DNA of 64,000 bases from Drosophila miranda (lineage: Eukaryota > Arthropoda > Insecta > Diptera > Drosophilidae), in contig NC_046677.1 in NCBI RefSeq assembly GCF_003369915.1, forward strand, positions 10,602,001 through 10,666,000, read 5' to 3'. The first letter of the stretch is position 1. Each line of letters begins with the position of its first letter. The notes below the pieces were generated by a model. It made no database searches and was not told where the DNA came from. It worked only from the letters and a program-made list of their open reading frames with translations. Positions 13,867-26,782 of the stretch are shown here, piece after piece. The position numbers were made by a program, and so were the translations under genes.

Positions 13867-16490
13867 AAACACTATTATCCTTCCAGCAGTTGAGGCATTT
13901 CTTAAGAGAACTTTGTGGTAATTTCCGCAATTTCTTGACCAAATATTTATCAACATTTTCGGGGAAATATTTATTCAAATAAAACAAATATTCAATAAAG
14001 ACATTTCCCGTTAATACTTGACCATTCTTTTGCCAAATTTGCTTGTCGTTTGGCATTGGTAATAGCTCCCGGCCGGGACCGGGACCGGGCTGTTAATGCC
14101 ACGCGCGTCAAATGTTTGAGCCTGAAGCTGATTCGTGATTCGTGATTTTCAAAGCGAAATTCCGCACAGACGCGCATTGCGCCACACAACAAAATTATGC
14201 AACGGAAAAGCAGGGAAAATCGTTTTGCGATTCCTGATGATGATGATGGTGCCACAACAGCAGGGGGGGGGAGGATGATGGGTGATGGTATGTGCCCTGC
14301 CTGATGGCCCTGAAACATTGACCGCACATTTTGCGGTGACATTTGCGCGCGTTATGGTTTTGTAATTACCTGTAGCAATCTTCTGCTTCTCCTGGGGGCA
14401 CGGCACGGCAACGAGGGGAGGCTTTGCGACATTTGGCAACAAATTTATGGCCATTTGATTGCTGTTGACCAAGCCGACGGAGCGCCGTCGCGGATCCTGG
14501 GACCTACTTTTCTGTTTATGGTTTTTGTGGTACCAAAAATATATATTCAAGAGTTCTTTTTCCCCAGGATGGAAGGCATTACGTGAGCGCATTTAAATGC
14601 CATTAATTGGCCATTAGTCGTCCGTCGATTCAGGGGGTAGAGGGGGCATGCTGCTACTATCAACATTTATCCGCTTACTTCGGCTTAAAAAGGCAACAAG
14701 TGATGAATGAATGACAGTCAGAAGCAAATGGAAGGCAGTCTTTTTTTTGGTTAATCGAAAGCGGCTTAAATGGAGTTTCAGCAGAGGTTTTCCATGCGAA
14801 AAGGTTGGGGTTGGGGTATATTGATTCATAGAGGAGTCCTCTTTTATAGATTGCATTTTTATGAACTGCCAATTGGGTTTTCGAACCCTAGAGAACACTA
14901 CTTTGAGGGTGAATGAATCCCTCGAACATAATCCAAGATACAGATACAAATTTATTCCGAAATCACGCTTGCCCTTGGACCCCACAATTATTCATTCTTG
15001 GGGGTGCATGCCCCAAACACCCACCCATAGCCAATCGTGCAGAAGGCCAAAAGGGTTGATTGGTGGGGTCAGAGGGCGTCCTCTGTGTGGCCACCTCCTG
15101 CCCTTTGGCTTTAAAAGCTTTTTAATTAAGGCTCTTCACACTCGCGCAAACTCAGATTCCCCATTTCCATTTCCGTTTCCATTCCGTGTGGCATGGCACG
15201 GCATTGTGCGGCATTGTGCGGGCAATTATGCGAACAAAGATACTAAACAAATTGCCCCAAGACCTGGCCACCGCATCCATCGAGAGCCGTCCCAGCCAGG
15301 GGAATGTTTTCCCCACCTTTCACCCACTCCTGGCCAACAAATTGCCAACAATTCAATTCCAACCCTTTTGCCGGTTCGCAGGACAAATGCAACAATTGGT
15401 TCGCCGTCTCTTCCCTGGCCGGAGCCAAGGACTCTATAAATCTAGGCGGCAAGGAAGAGGAGAAGAGGTCCTGTGCTATCTGGCAGCTGCCATGTGCCGC
15501 CTGCCACAAGCCAATCCTTGAGTCCCAGGGCCCCACCATTCATTAGGTGTCCTGGCATTCTATTCCGTTTTTAATTGACAATCAAAGGATCCTCTGACTT
15601 TTTTTTCGCCTGTGTTGGCACAAAATTTGATTAATCTGCAGCTTAATCCTTCAGCGTCCTTCAGGACATTTCATTCGACTGTTTTGGGATTGAAAAGAAG
15701 TAGAAAGGATGTGGATTTTGTAAAGCAAATTCATTTGGCAAATGAAGTGCTGTGTCCTGGTCCCATTTTGTGGCTCATAAATTGTGGGCGAGAGGAAAGA
15801 CGATGATAGGCAAATGTTTAGGCCCAAAAGTTGATGGATTTTCTAATGGATTTGAAATTTGTTTGGGTAAAGGCAGGGCCTTTTCCCAACAGCAGAAAAG
15901 GATTAAGGCCACAGCAAGTTGTTGAAATAAATCAAAGAAAATCTCGAAACACTCTTCGGCGAAAGCTTTGCACTTCTATAAAAACGATTTTAATATCTCT
16001 ATTTTTGTGGCTCTCCGGGAAAAAGTGTATCGCTGGTAGTTCCGTTTACAGGTCGTAACATTTTTATGTTTCGGCTGTGAAAATCCCCAACCCAAGCAGG
16101 AAAAAGGCAGTGCCAACAGGAGGGGGAAAACAGAAGAAGATTACCAGCCGAAGGTAGGAGAAAATTATCGGCTAGAAGCGTAATACAGACATAACCTTTA
16201 CCCGATGTCTGCGCTACGTTTCGGATGAAACTTAAATTGAATTACTTTTTGGAGAACTTCCACACGTAAAAGTTGAGCCCCAGACCCCAGAGCAGGGCAA
16301 ATGCAACCGTAGGATAAAGTGCGTGCGCGAGAGGGGGGGGGAAAGTATTCCCCCGCCCCAACGCAAGACTTGTCTGCGAGACACGGACTGTGGCACTGGC
16401 GCTGGCGCTGACGACTGGTATAAATAATTATCTATTCCGGTCATGTCGGAGGGTCCGCACAAATGTCAACGTCTCAGGCAAAAACCAACG
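13867..16490. other. Non-coding stretch, no gene recognised
   Basis: No coding exon can be supported. There are short repeats such as GGGACC (14,075-14,090) and a run of G at 14,263-14,271, otherwise nothing of note. Confidence 0.5.
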
Positions 16491-16538
16491 CTTCTGCTTC
16501 TGCTTCTGCTTCTGCTGCTGCTGCCGCTGCCGCTGCTT
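16491..16538. repeat. (TCTGCT/GCCGCT)n hexanucleotide-like repeat
   Basis: A run of CTTCTG units passing into CTGCTG and CCGCTG. Trinucleotide-based, but no surrounding coding gene is recognised. Confidence 0.85.
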
Positions 16539-16754
16539 GTTGCAAACATGTCTACACTTGTCTGCTGTTGGTCCTGCAACAAACTTGTGACCCCATAGCT
16601 CTCCAGAAAATGGATAATTCATGTTTGCACGGTTCATATTATTACGACAATGTGTGGAAGTGTGGAAATAAGTGAAACGTGAGATTTTTCATAGTCCTTT
16701 CAATATATTATTACGAATTCTGATTCAGAACAATACGATCTAGATTCATTTTCA

Positions 16755-17330
16755 CAAAATATTTATTTCAGGGAATTAAAATATTATTATTATATTATTA
16801 TTTTATTTAATTAATTTTTCTTTTATATTAATTAATATTTATTTATATATATTTTAATTTTTTATTTATTTTTTTTAATATATTTATTTATATATATTTA
16901 TTATATTTTTTTATATATATATATATTTTTACGTATATTTTTTTGTATTTTTTCCTTTATTTATTTGTATGTATTTACTTTTTAATTTTCTTTTATTTTT
17001 TATTTTTGTTGATTTATTTTATAGATTTATTCCTATATTTATTTTTCTTTACTTTTTTAAATTAATTTATTTTTATTTATTTTTTTGTATTTATTTATTT
17101 GTATGTATTTATTTTTATTAATTTATTTTTATTTGTTAAACAAATCAGAATGAACTCCTTGTTTACAATTTGTATTATGGTAATGGAAAATGAGTCCTAT
17201 TTTTAATGTTTATAATAAAAATAGAAAAAATGTATTTATTTTATTTATTATATTATATTTTTTATTATAAACATTGAAAATAAAAATGTAATTAAAATAT
17301 CTTTTGAACGGAGACTGATTAAAATATGTA
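16755..17330. repeat. A/T-rich low-complexity tract (TTTAT/TATTT units)
   Basis: Nearly 600 bp of mostly T-rich sequence with TTTATTTATTT units. No coding potential. Confidence 0.9.
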
Positions 17331-18599
17331 TTTTTCTTTGAAATTGGATTTATTTCTTAGGTTTTGGGTCAGTTTTTTTGTTTCGTTATACTCTCACATT
17401 ATTTCTATAAAATTGAGTGGAATTATCATCATTTTCTGCTAGGCATAAACTTTCTCAAAAGCTCATTTGCAATGCCTAACGCATCGTGTCGCTGTGTGTC
17501 TCTCACCCTCTCTACATCTGTCTCTCTTCCTGTTGTGTCATAACTGTACCTAAAGGAAGATATAGTGTAAGGGAAGGAAGAAAAAAAAGGAAGAAGTAGA
17601 AGAAGAAGAACGACCATCATCAGCAGAAGCAGAAGCCGACGCCGCAGATAGGAGGTAGAAGTTTTGTTTGCAGTTTTCGCAATTTCTAATTATGTCGTCG
17701 TCGTCGCACAAGTGACTTTTTGAGGTTGAGTTTTTTATGCCACCCCCCACCGCCCTCCTCCACTCTATACCCCAAGATGTGGAACATATTTCATCTTCGG
17801 CTTCATTTGTTGTTTAAAGTCCTCGGAGAGGATGCCATACTTCCTTCCACTCTATCTCGAGTTTTCCCAGGAAAAACTCGTGTGTGAGTTTTTCTGAGCA
17901 GCAGCAACTGGTTGCATTTTGTAAATTTTTGCTCTTTCGCTCTGTTTCTCCCTTTGATAGGCAGCAGCAACAGAGAGAGCGAGAGAGAGGCAGAAAGAAA
18001 GAACTTTGATTATAATCTCATGTCCCTTGCCACACTCACAGATACATAGATACTCGTACTGGTAAATAGATGGAGCAACAGATTTCTTGCTTATTATGTG
18101 CTCTTTGAACAGCAGCGGGCGGCAGCAGCAATCCCCCCATGGATACCCCCCAACCATCCAACCATCCATCTGGAATATGTGTGTGCGTAAAAAAGTTCCA
18201 TTAAGAGCAAGTCCCCAAGTGCTATAATGCCATGTGTGTGTGCGTGTGTGCGTGTGTGCGTGTGTGCGTGTGTGCGTGTGTGCGTGTGTCGTGTATCTCT
18301 ATCTGGATCCTGTTTGTGGGTGTCGCATTATGTGCAAAAATTATAATGATGTTCCATTATTAATCCAAGATAAACGTTACGTGAGTAGATTTTTCCATAA
18401 GCCACAAATACTTTCTACATGTTGAGTATTCATCTTCTCATTTCACGGATAAAATACTTTTACTCCCCTGATTAGGGTCAAAGGATAGGTAGATTAAGGA
18501 TGTAACAAGTCCTTTAAGCTTGGAAAATACTCAACAGCAAAAGAAGATACAAAAATCCCATACAAATCTACCAAAAGATACAAATTTAAGAGGGACCTC
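17331..18599. other. Non-coding stretch, no gene recognised
   Basis: Contains purine-rich patches and the TGTGTGCG repeat at 18.2 kb; nothing coding is supported. Confidence 0.5.
18233..18289. repeat. 8-bp microsatellite (TGTGTGCG)n
   Basis: About seven uniform copies of an 8-bp unit alternating TGTGTG with CG. Confidence 0.9.
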
Positions 18600-18844
18600 T
18601 TTTTTTTTTACGTTGTATGTATAATATACATACCAAGCTAATATTAAGCTTAAACACTCTAAACAAAGACAATGGTGTTGTGCACTAATTCGAAAAGTTA
18701 GCAACGCAACTAAAAAAACATTGCAGCATTAGACTAGGCTAAAATATAAAATATAGTTATAGACGAGTATGTTTTCGCAATAGCATGAACGACAAGGCAT
18801 ATTTGAGAGGTACAGGCTTCCTTCCGGTAGTCCGCAGTTTGTTT

Positions 18845-19063
18845 CTACTTCTTTTTCGCCGCACTGGGGCTGGTCGATTGGAGCACCGAGGAGGCGGACT
18901 TGAGATTCTCGATGTACTGTCCCAGAACCTGGTTCTCGGAGCGCAATTTGAGATTCTCCTCCTTCACAGAGTCCACACGCTGGGAAGGATCATCAAGGGT
19001 GTTCTGCAGCTCCAATACCTGCGTGATTAGGCGAGCCTTCTCCTCGCGATCGTCCTGCGCCAT
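18845..19063 (-). CDS. SCOC/UNC-69-like short coiled-coil protein, intronless, possibly a retrocopy
   Basis: A 72-residue frame starting [12 protein letters not shown]. It clearly matches the conserved C-terminal half of SCOC (UNC-69 in nematodes), a small coiled-coil protein of Golgi/vesicle membranes involved in axonal transport and autophagy. The heptad region [20 protein letters not shown] is intact and the basic tail ends AAKKK. Three residues differ from the human family sequence as I remember it: Pro for Leu in the first coiled-coil stretch (LDDPSQRV), Lys for Met and Leu for Phe near [12 protein letters not shown] proline inside a coiled coil is suspicious. No intron interrupts it, and a run of ten A lies about 235 nt after the stop (18,600-18,609, minus sense), so a processed retrocopy is likely; an intact native gene cannot be excluded. 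A second frame overlaps its 5' end (next entry). Confidence 0.7.
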   Translation of the reverse strand: MAQDDREEKARLITQVLELQNTLDDPSQRVDSVKEENLKLRSENQVLGQYIENLKSASSVLQSTSPSAAKKK

Positions 19064-19272
19064 TTCGTGTAATAAATAAATTTCGTGAGCGTGTCCAGCG
19101 AATGCTCGGTAGAGTCTGGCGTTGAGATTCTGTTGGTGAACGATGAGCGCAACGAGTCCATCGACTGGCCACTGGGCATGTTGGGGGCTGTCGAGGGCTC
19201 ATCCTCCTGGATGACAACCTGCGGATCTTCGTCTATGGCCAGTATGCTGTCATCGTTATTAAGCAGTGACAT
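19027..19272 (-). CDS. Upstream frame of the SCOC-like locus, acidic N-terminal segment
   Basis: An 81-codon frame beginning [18 protein letters not shown]. It is rich in Asp, Glu, Ser and Pro, and overlaps the 72-residue SCOC frame by 37 nt in another phase. Up to about residue 67 it reads like a genuine N-terminal extension of the same protein (human SCOC isoforms also have acidic extensions); the last dozen residues, after the frames overlap, look random. One extra base near 19,060 would fuse the two frames, so this is either a frameshifted retrocopy, an assembly error, or a real upstream ORF in a two-ORF message. I cannot decide from the sequence. Confidence 0.5.
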   Translation of the reverse strand: MSLLNNDDSILAIDEDPQVVIQEDEPSTAPNMPSGQSMDSLRSSFTNRISTPDSTEHSLDTLTKFIYYTKWRRTIARRRLA

Positions 19273-22200
19273 GGTTAGGTTCTGGGTGACGCCGTTCCCT
19301 TCAATTTTGCAGCTATTTTTTTATTCAATTTTCGTTTGATATTTTGCAAACGTTGGCTTTTTGTTTTTTTTGTCACGAAAAACGAAAGCTACTACTTTGT
19401 TTTCTGTGCGGTACTTTTGTTGGAATTCTCTCATTCGTTCCTAATCTTATTGTTTTCCTTCAAAGTGCATATTTCCCACAAAATTGCACTGAATTTCTCT
19501 CATTTATTCGAGCAAAATGAATTCATTTAACTCAAAGTTTCATCGATTTGGGTCGAATGCTGACAGAAGCAGCACAAAGTACACACAAATCTCGCAGCTT
19601 GAGTTGTGTTTACTTCATGCTCTAGTTACTCCTTTACGAAAAGGAAGGGGGAGGCCTCATGTCCTGCAACAAGCACTATTTTAAGCCTGCAACTGCAACG
19701 GCAACGGCAACTGTCATCTACTAGGATATATCTTTCTTTTTGGCACAAAACAAGGAGAAAGTAGCACAACACAATGCCTGGGTAAGTCGTTCTGCCTGAC
19801 GACTTCGTAGCAGAGTTCCATAAAATTATGAAGGCAAAAACTTTTGAATATTCCAAGAGAATGAAATGACTTCTTAATAGGCCCTGTCGTCGTCGTAGTC
19901 GCGCAAGAAATTTAAAAGCCCAACACGACAGACAGACAGACAGACAGACAGGAAGACTGAAAAGGAAACCCAGCAGAAAGGTAAATAAAATCATGCAAAA
20001 TTCACAGCTAGACGGGGCCAGAAAATGTATCTGCGGAGAGGTCCCTGAGTAATTTACACGTGATTATCGACTGTGTCCGGAGGGGGCGGGCGACCAGACC
20101 CCGGAACAACTTTGTCAACGCACCCCGTGAAAGGGGGCGAGGCATTCCAGAGGGCGGGCTCTGCAATCATTATTCCGCTCGAGCGCCGCACGACGGTCCG
20201 AGCCAGCGTCTGTATACATTATCATATATATTCGAAGGCAAGACAATAATAAATTCAAGCGCTGTACGTGCCACACGCAGAAAGCATTGCCTATTTGCAG
20301 GCGTCCATGCATATTTGAGATTTTTCCCTGCCACCAGGTCGCGGGGCGTACTCGTGAATGTTTGGATAGAGATGAGAGCGAAAGGAAGATGTGGCACAGT
20401 TGCCGGGGATTCCTGCTTTTGGGGAGGGCAATGACTGCTCCTCTGCCCATCTCTACTCCGGCGTTACCTCCCTTTCAGTGCCAATAAAATACCGCTGCTT
20501 ATCAATGCCTTTGTCATCTTAATTTGTTCTGGCAACACTTTGTGTGTGCAATGACCTATTTAGGAATTCTGCCTTGTCAGAGATTTGTTGGAAGAGTCGA
20601 CTGTGGGGTCAAATCAATTGCCAGAAAATTAAAATTCCACACCAGTCGGGCAGAACCAAGGCCGAAAAAGGGTAGGAGGACTCTCAATCGCACTTGAAGG
20701 AGAAAGGAGAAAGCATGCAATGTAATAGAGAAGTTCCGAATCCGATTTAGTTGCTCAATGAACCTCGGCCCCCGGATTTTGTCTGCGTCTGGCAACTGCA
20801 GTGCTGCAAAACTACTTCACATTTCAACTTCAATTCCGAAATACACGACAATAAATTCCAAAATAAATTTATTTTTGCCCCCCCCCTCCCACACACACAC
20901 ACACACACACATACATGGAAGGAATCGAAGGACAAGGAAAACTTGAACCTGACAGAAAAGTTTTCTGCTCCCGAAGCAATCAATTTTTACGACAGTTTAG
21001 TTTTCTACCAACTCTTGACAATCAATGGGAAATAGTTTAATTAAATGACGGCTGCCAGGGGAATTGTCGACTGGCCCTATCCCCGGGAGAATTTAGCGTA
21101 TAGGCGGAACTGTCTGCCAGACATTCGCCCATTCGTGAGGCATTAGCCCCAAAAAAAGCTGGCAACTAACGAGAGCACAGTGAATGCATTATGAACTGCT
21201 CTTGTTGCTGTTGCAGGTGGAGGAGAGTGCAACAACCCCTCAGCGCTCCACAATATCTGCATGCATAAATGCAAGGCAAGGCAATGCCAAGCCATGGCCA
21301 TGATTCGGCAAGTCATGAAAGCCAGACTCCAGCGGATGGCGGGGGCGGGCTGCAACGGTTGGAAGCGGTAATTTGTACAGCCATAGGGCGTAAATCACCA
21401 TCACCAGCAGTTAAATATAATAGGCAGTTGTACGGATGCACGGATGCACGGATGTACGATGTAGTAGGAAATGTTCGCCCAAAATACGAGTCTTGTTAAT
21501 GCATTTTGAATAGGAAGCGTATATACTTTTTGTGTGCATTCCTGTTATTCTACAGTAAAAAGGTTTTTATTATGTTGCGATTTAAAAGACATTTTGTGGC
21601 TTAAAGATTCGACTGCCAAAAAGGAAAAGCCCCTTTTAGACTCCACTAAGATTCCTTTGTATTTCAAAGATACAAATGCAACACTGGATAAACAGTTGTC
21701 AAGCCATAAAGATACTTGCATCTGAAAGATGCTCATGTATTATTTTGTCTACAATATTTTGCATTTGTCCCCGTTTCAATAGCCATATAAACCTGTAACG
21801 TTGCATAAGCTGTTGCAAATAAAAAGTATCGCATGGGTCTTGCATCCACCTGTCCGCCAATCCACCTTGACAACGCCAGTGTCATCAAATATTGCACAAA
21901 ATCTACATAAAACATATTTTGCCGGCAACTTCCGCACAACACAACAAAAGCCATGCACACGATAATGGAGCTCCAGGCAGGGCAGGCTATGCTCCCAAGC
22001 ACTTGACGGGATTTCCAATAGAAATTGTCGAAAACGACACACTGCAGTGTTGCTGTTGCCAGGCCAGATGCATGCATGTATCTGCTGGATACACGCATCC
22101 TAAAAGTGCACATAAAACGTATTTAGGATACAATGGCGCGTAATCTATGCCACTCGACTGGCAGCAGGAGCTGGGCCCACATCCATATCCAAATCCAAAA

Positions 22201-22561
22201 AGTGCACAGCGCATGAATTTTGTTGTACGCGAGTTTTCCAGCCTGGCATTTTTATGATTGCTATGCAAATGCAAACAACAACTGGTAGGAAAACTAGGAA
22301 AACTCCGAAACAATAAAAACGGCAACGAGGCGTGGCATCTTTTGTTTGGTTTCGAGGCGATTTTCGCCCCACAGCTGCAGCGAGCCCCACCACCCGCGGG
22401 ACTGCACGAAGAAACTCAAGTTAACTGAACTTTTTCCTCCGTTTCTTTTGCGGAGGAAAAACAACTTCGGAAACAAGAACAACACGAAAACACATGAAAA
22501 AGTGTGAAAATGTAATGAGAATCCCGTGATGGAAAGCAAACACGAAACGAAGAAGACTTAC
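19273..22561. other. Non-coding stretch, no gene recognised
   Basis: Contains a GACA repeat (19,927-19,951) and a CA repeat (about 20,890-20,911). Frames are short and without recognisable features. Confidence 0.5.
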
Positions 22562-22592
22562 CCTCAACGGTATCAACGGTATTGTTCACCAT
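22562..22592 (-). CDS. Possible first coding exon (MVNNTVDTVE) ending at a GTAAGT donor
   Basis: On the minus strand an ATG in a good fly context (ACAAAAATGG) opens ten codons, MVNNTVDTVE plus one base, and runs straight into G|GTAAGT (donor at 22,561-22,556). The downstream exon would lie at lower coordinates and was not found. The product is not recognised. The end phase (one base) equals that of the possible exon at 25.79 kb, which would fit alternative first exons of one gene. Confidence 0.35.
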
Positions 22593-25500
22593 TTTTGTAT
22601 TGTTTTCGGCTCTTTTTTCGATGGAATGTACAGAAATAATACGTTCAAGACGTAGGGTTTATCACGATAGTCCAATTAAAGTACTGGAAATAAAAAATTA
22701 CAAGAAATAAGAAAGAAATAAAGTGTAAAATGTTAAGAAAATTATAAAAGAAGGCTCGCTTGAGTGGATACCCCCAAGAAGATGTTCCAGGGAGATGTTA
22801 AGACGAGTGGAACTTGGTATTCTGTCTGTTCGTGGGATATCTTTAATCAGGGGAGCACAAATCTGCACAAATCGAAATATAATTTAATCCCTTTTACCCC
22901 TCACTAAAGTTAGGGAATCCATTATGCAAATCAAACACAAGTCAGGGGTTGCTCAACACCAAACACCAAGAACATGTATTATATTAGACATTTAGCGTGG
23001 GAAGCATATCAGCATAGGAAGAAACTTCCCACCCCACACCACCCCAGCCCACCCACGTCAGATGTCAATCAAAGTTCAATTAAAGTCAATTGCTGACAGA
23101 ATGACAAACCTGAAGAAATAGCCCTCCATACAACAAACGGTACGGTACTCTCATTTAACTTAATTTACGACTCTTTTGGGCGAAAACCCACACACGCGCT
23201 ACGGCGGGACACACATGAACAGTTAACAGATTTATGCATCGTGCATTGATTTGTTTATGGCCATTGAAATTTACGGCAAACAGAGTCCCATAACAAGATG
23301 CCATAACTACAAAGAGAGTCCGAGGGAGTGCGCACCAACCAATCCCTCTCCTCTGTGCTGTTAGCCTCTGGCTCCTCTCTTTCTTTGTCTTACGCTCTAG
23401 CTGTCATTCTTCCTTTCTCTGGCTGGCTCTTTCTCTAGCTGCTGAACCCCTCAGGGTCCCTCTGTGTTCCCCGCTCTTTTTTGCTTACGGTTACCTTTTT
23501 CCTGTTATTTGTATGGGCTTGGGCTATTGGTTCTCTTATTGGAGAAAACAATAGCAGCGGACGGGAAGAAAATAGGGCGATAGAGAGAGAGAAGGATTCG
23601 TGTACCGAACGGGAGTATACCCTTGAAAAGGAGTTGTAAATGGAATACATATTCTAGCGGCACATCCACAAAAACGCTCAATGCCCGTAAGAAGCTGTGT
23701 GAAAGAAGGGCATTACAATTACTTTCATTTGCTTAAACGACGCACATTTTCTCTCCCATTATAGCAAAGTCAGCTAGAAAACAACATACCCTCAATCAAT
23801 CCTCTCTCTCTCTCTCCGACTGCACTCCCTTGCTGAAAAGAACAGGCCGCGGCAAACAGCAAAGCGCAATGCCAATAAGAAGAGTGACAGGCGGCTGGCA
23901 GAAATACAGTAAACTAAAAAAGAGGCAGGGCTAGGCTCCAGGCACCGCAACTTTTGATGCCCTTAAAGATCGAATCCCTTTTATTCATATATAAGAGATA
24001 TGTGATGTAGCCACCCCAACTTTTCGGTTCTGATTTAGCGTAGAACTGTAAATCAATATGATCTGCACGCAGTCGAGTATCAAAAATACTCTGTAAAAGA
24101 GTATACAAGCACACACACACTCTTGTATAGCACACACCACCGCTCATTACGGCAAATAAGAACAACAACAAAGTGCGAGAGGGGGAAAAAACTGCGAATG
24201 TGAATGCGACTGCGACTGCGACGCAACAGCGCTGCTGCCAAGGCAACAAAAACTTCAAAAGCGTTGGCGTCGGACAGATGATATTAAGAGAAAGACAGAG
24301 TGAGAGAGAGAGAGGGGGTAAAGGTGCTGTTGCAATTGCGCCGTGGGCAAAATGGAGAAAAGGGATCTTGCACCGGCTCAAACCGGATTGCAGTTGTTTG
24401 TTCGTTCTGGTTGCACAAACAAAGCCACAACTTACCAACGACAAATGCTGCACTCTTTACTGAACTCTTCACAAACAAAGGGTTAACACACGCACAGTTG
24501 GCACAATTACACAAAAAGTACAAGTTCAACTTTAAATGTTTTATAACGGGAATCGACTGGCGTTTTGGTATGCTTTTCTGTACGTTGTGATCGCGGCGAC
24601 GAAAATTGAGCGAATGCGCAAGGAAGAAACCAGAAAGCAGAAAGGAAAACTAAAGCAGCGACGTCAGAGTGTTACAAGATAGGGTGGAGCATTTGCGCTC
24701 AGTGAGAATCACTCTTGCTCTCTTGAAAATGTGAATGATCCGGTACGACTGGTGGGCCTTGGCAATGGCAATCGTGACGACTGCATGATCATCAGGGAGA
24801 GCGAGCGCAATGCCTCACCCCGAATTAATACACTTTGCCCGACAGCTGTACGTACTGTCTTTGTTGTGTTTGAATTTGGCGGTTAAAATTCAAATTCATA
24901 TTTCAAAATTTAAAATCAAATTCAGTTAGACCGCAAACCGGTTCCCACAGGTACAGCGGGAACGAGCGAATAGGAGGTGTATTTCACTTCCGTCTGAGTT
25001 CTTTCCAATTGAATCTTTTTTGTTTGCTTTTGTGGATGAATGAAATCATCAATTAGAAGACCCAGCTGTGCGCGAATCACAAATATCAACAAATGATGGC
25101 AGTTAGAGCTTGAATAAGACACTCTTATCAGCACTTTGCAACCTGCAACGGCCAGTGGATAGGTCATAAAACCCAGAAGCAAAGTGTCTGTCTAGAGATA
25201 GGCGGGTATTCCTAAGTGGATTGTAGTACAGCCAGTTCATTGAACCCTTCCTTGGGGACACAGATGACACCCACACTTGTTGCAACCCGAAACAAAGTGG
25301 CAGACAGATTTCTCACCTACATTGCAATTACCAATTACTGCTCTGCTAAGGCTGGGCTGCCTTTCTTTTTTCTTTCATTACAGGCACACGCTGGGGTGTT
25401 GGGGTTACCACGGTTTAAGTGACAAATCAATTTAGCAGCAGCTACCTGGGGAGATACTCTCATAAAAAGTGAAATTTGATCGAATTGCCGGTAAAACTTG

Positions 25501-25786
25501 TCCACGCACCGTAGAAATAATGAAAAAAAACGAGTTCAGATGCGTAGACAGACAGAGGTTTTAACCGACAGTTTTCACCTGAAAACAAGCTTCGAATTTG
25601 AATAAAAATTGCTAAGCAAATTGCTCCGCTAGAGGGGGGGCTCAAAAGACCCCTCTCTGCTTTTCTGCTGTTGAAAAAAAGCCAGAAGCTTCGCTTAAAA
25701 GGGGAAAAAATACAAACAAAGATCTTGCTGAATCAGTAAGACAACAAAAGAATAAGAACCGGCAATAAAATCCATAATTGACTTAC
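22593..25786. other. Non-coding stretch between two possible first exons
   Basis: Holds CT/GA patches (23,803-23,817; 24,297-24,315). No recognisable coding sequence. Confidence 0.5.
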
Positions 25787-25911
25787 TGGCAGTATCGCTC
25801 CACGACAGTCGCAGAGGGACGGGACGCATTTAAAGATCGCACTCACTCCCGCTGGCGTCTGGCCTTATAAGGCAGTGCCGAAGGTCGCCTCCGTTCCAGC
25901 GGCAGGACAAT
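25787..25911 (-). other. Possible first exon with TATA promoter, ATG and GTAAGT donor
   Basis: On the minus strand an initiator-like TCATTG (A at 25,911) lies 27 nt below a TATAAATA box. The sequence then runs to CCA|GTAAGT, exon end at 25,787. It contains one ATG at 25,829-25,827 which would give MRPVPLRLSWSDTA plus one base. Whether that ATG is used is unknown; the exon may be wholly untranslated. Confidence 0.4.
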
Positions 25912-25930
25912 GAAGCGGGAAGCAACAAGC

Positions 25931-25938
25931 TATTTATA
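25931..25938 (-). promoter_or_regulatory. TATA box, minus-strand promoter
   Basis: TATAAATA on the minus strand, about 27 nt upstream of an initiator-like TCATTG. Spacing is close to that of fly TATA promoters and a good splice donor follows about 125 nt downstream. Confidence 0.5.
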
Positions 25939-26446
25939 TGTGGGCGCTGCCAGCTGAGCAAATGCTAATTTATATGATGATGATCATTAATTTTGATAAT
26001 GGGGGATACTTGGGGATTCAGGTTCCATTGTTTGCCGCTTTCTAGTGGCGCTAGTACGCAGCATGCTGAGCATCTTTTCGAAAATGTACCAAATGCTGCG
26101 AGGCGCCACTGTGCTAGCGATATGTAAGGAACATTTAAGTTACATGTCGAATGACAGTGCATAGCTGTATGACATTAGACTTTACTAACTGACTTGCTTC
26201 GGAAACAGAGAGAAAGGTGTGGTGGAAGAATTTCATAGGTTGAAAATCGCTAGCTCGAGGGAAGGCATTCACTTTGGTTTTCGGAAGGCGCTGCAGAGTT
26301 GCCGCTGCAGAAACGGTTTAGATAATATTAATTCACGGCCAGTCTGAATCTAAGTTTGGAAGTGAAAAACAAATCAAAATCATCAAATCTTCTGCACCCG
26401 GGTCACCCTATTAAACCCCGTTTAAAATAATCACTCTCCAAACGGC

Positions 26447-26454
26447 TATCGATA
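26447..26454 (+). promoter_or_regulatory. DRE (TATCGATA), probable promoter of the dead gene at 26.55 kb
   Basis: A perfect palindromic DRE core, the DREF site of housekeeping fly promoters, followed by a second CTATCGA. An ATG-led frame and a poly(A) signal follow to the right. Confidence 0.5.
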
Positions 26455-26551
26455 CTATCGACTGTGACAGTTTTGGTACTTTTATTATTTTTAGTGATAT
26501 TAAGAAATAAATAAGATAATAAAAACATATTGTTCGTCTAAGCACCTGCCC

Positions 26552-26782
26552 ATGGCATCACAAAAGCATTACGGAGAACAGAATAGTCCTTAAACCAAGG
26601 AATATAATTTCCGAACATGGACAGAGAACGATTAACCCATTGTCTACCAATGGGTGTTTAAACAAACACGAATATTACAAAAGTTGAAGAATTTTAGCGA
26701 AGTTCAGGTGAGAGATGTCGTGGTTTTAGTTAAAATTGATGGATACGATGGATCTACAAGAAGAATTGACATAAACAAATAG
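26552..26782 (+). pseudogene. Remnant of a small gene, 77-codon frame with internal stops
   Basis: From ATG (MASQKHYGEQNSP) to a final TAG one single frame of 77 codons can be followed, interrupted by two in-frame stops. Its last part reads as convincing protein, with KLKNFSEVQVRDVVVLVKID followed by GYDGSTRRIDINK. A DRE promoter lies 100 bp upstream and AATAAA lies at 26,808-26,813, 26 bp after the stop, so promoter, frame and poly(A) signal are in the right order for a compact housekeeping gene. The family is not recognised. It sits between the 5S array and the promoter at 25.9 kb. Confidence 0.45.

Noticed and set aside
13330-13956. Gln/Leu-rich repeating frames on both strands
   Set aside because: By-product of the 41-bp minisatellite.
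14861-15439. 192-codon plus-strand frame
   Set aside because: Pro/Arg-rich composition typical of chance G/C-rich frames; no recognisable family.
19927-19951. GACA repeat as a second DINE-1
   Set aside because: Lacks the conserved TGGCT...TCGACTCGG core and the 3' hairpin.
23914-24453. 179-codon minus-strand frame
   Set aside because: Cys/Leu-rich reading of CT repeats; no family, no start context.
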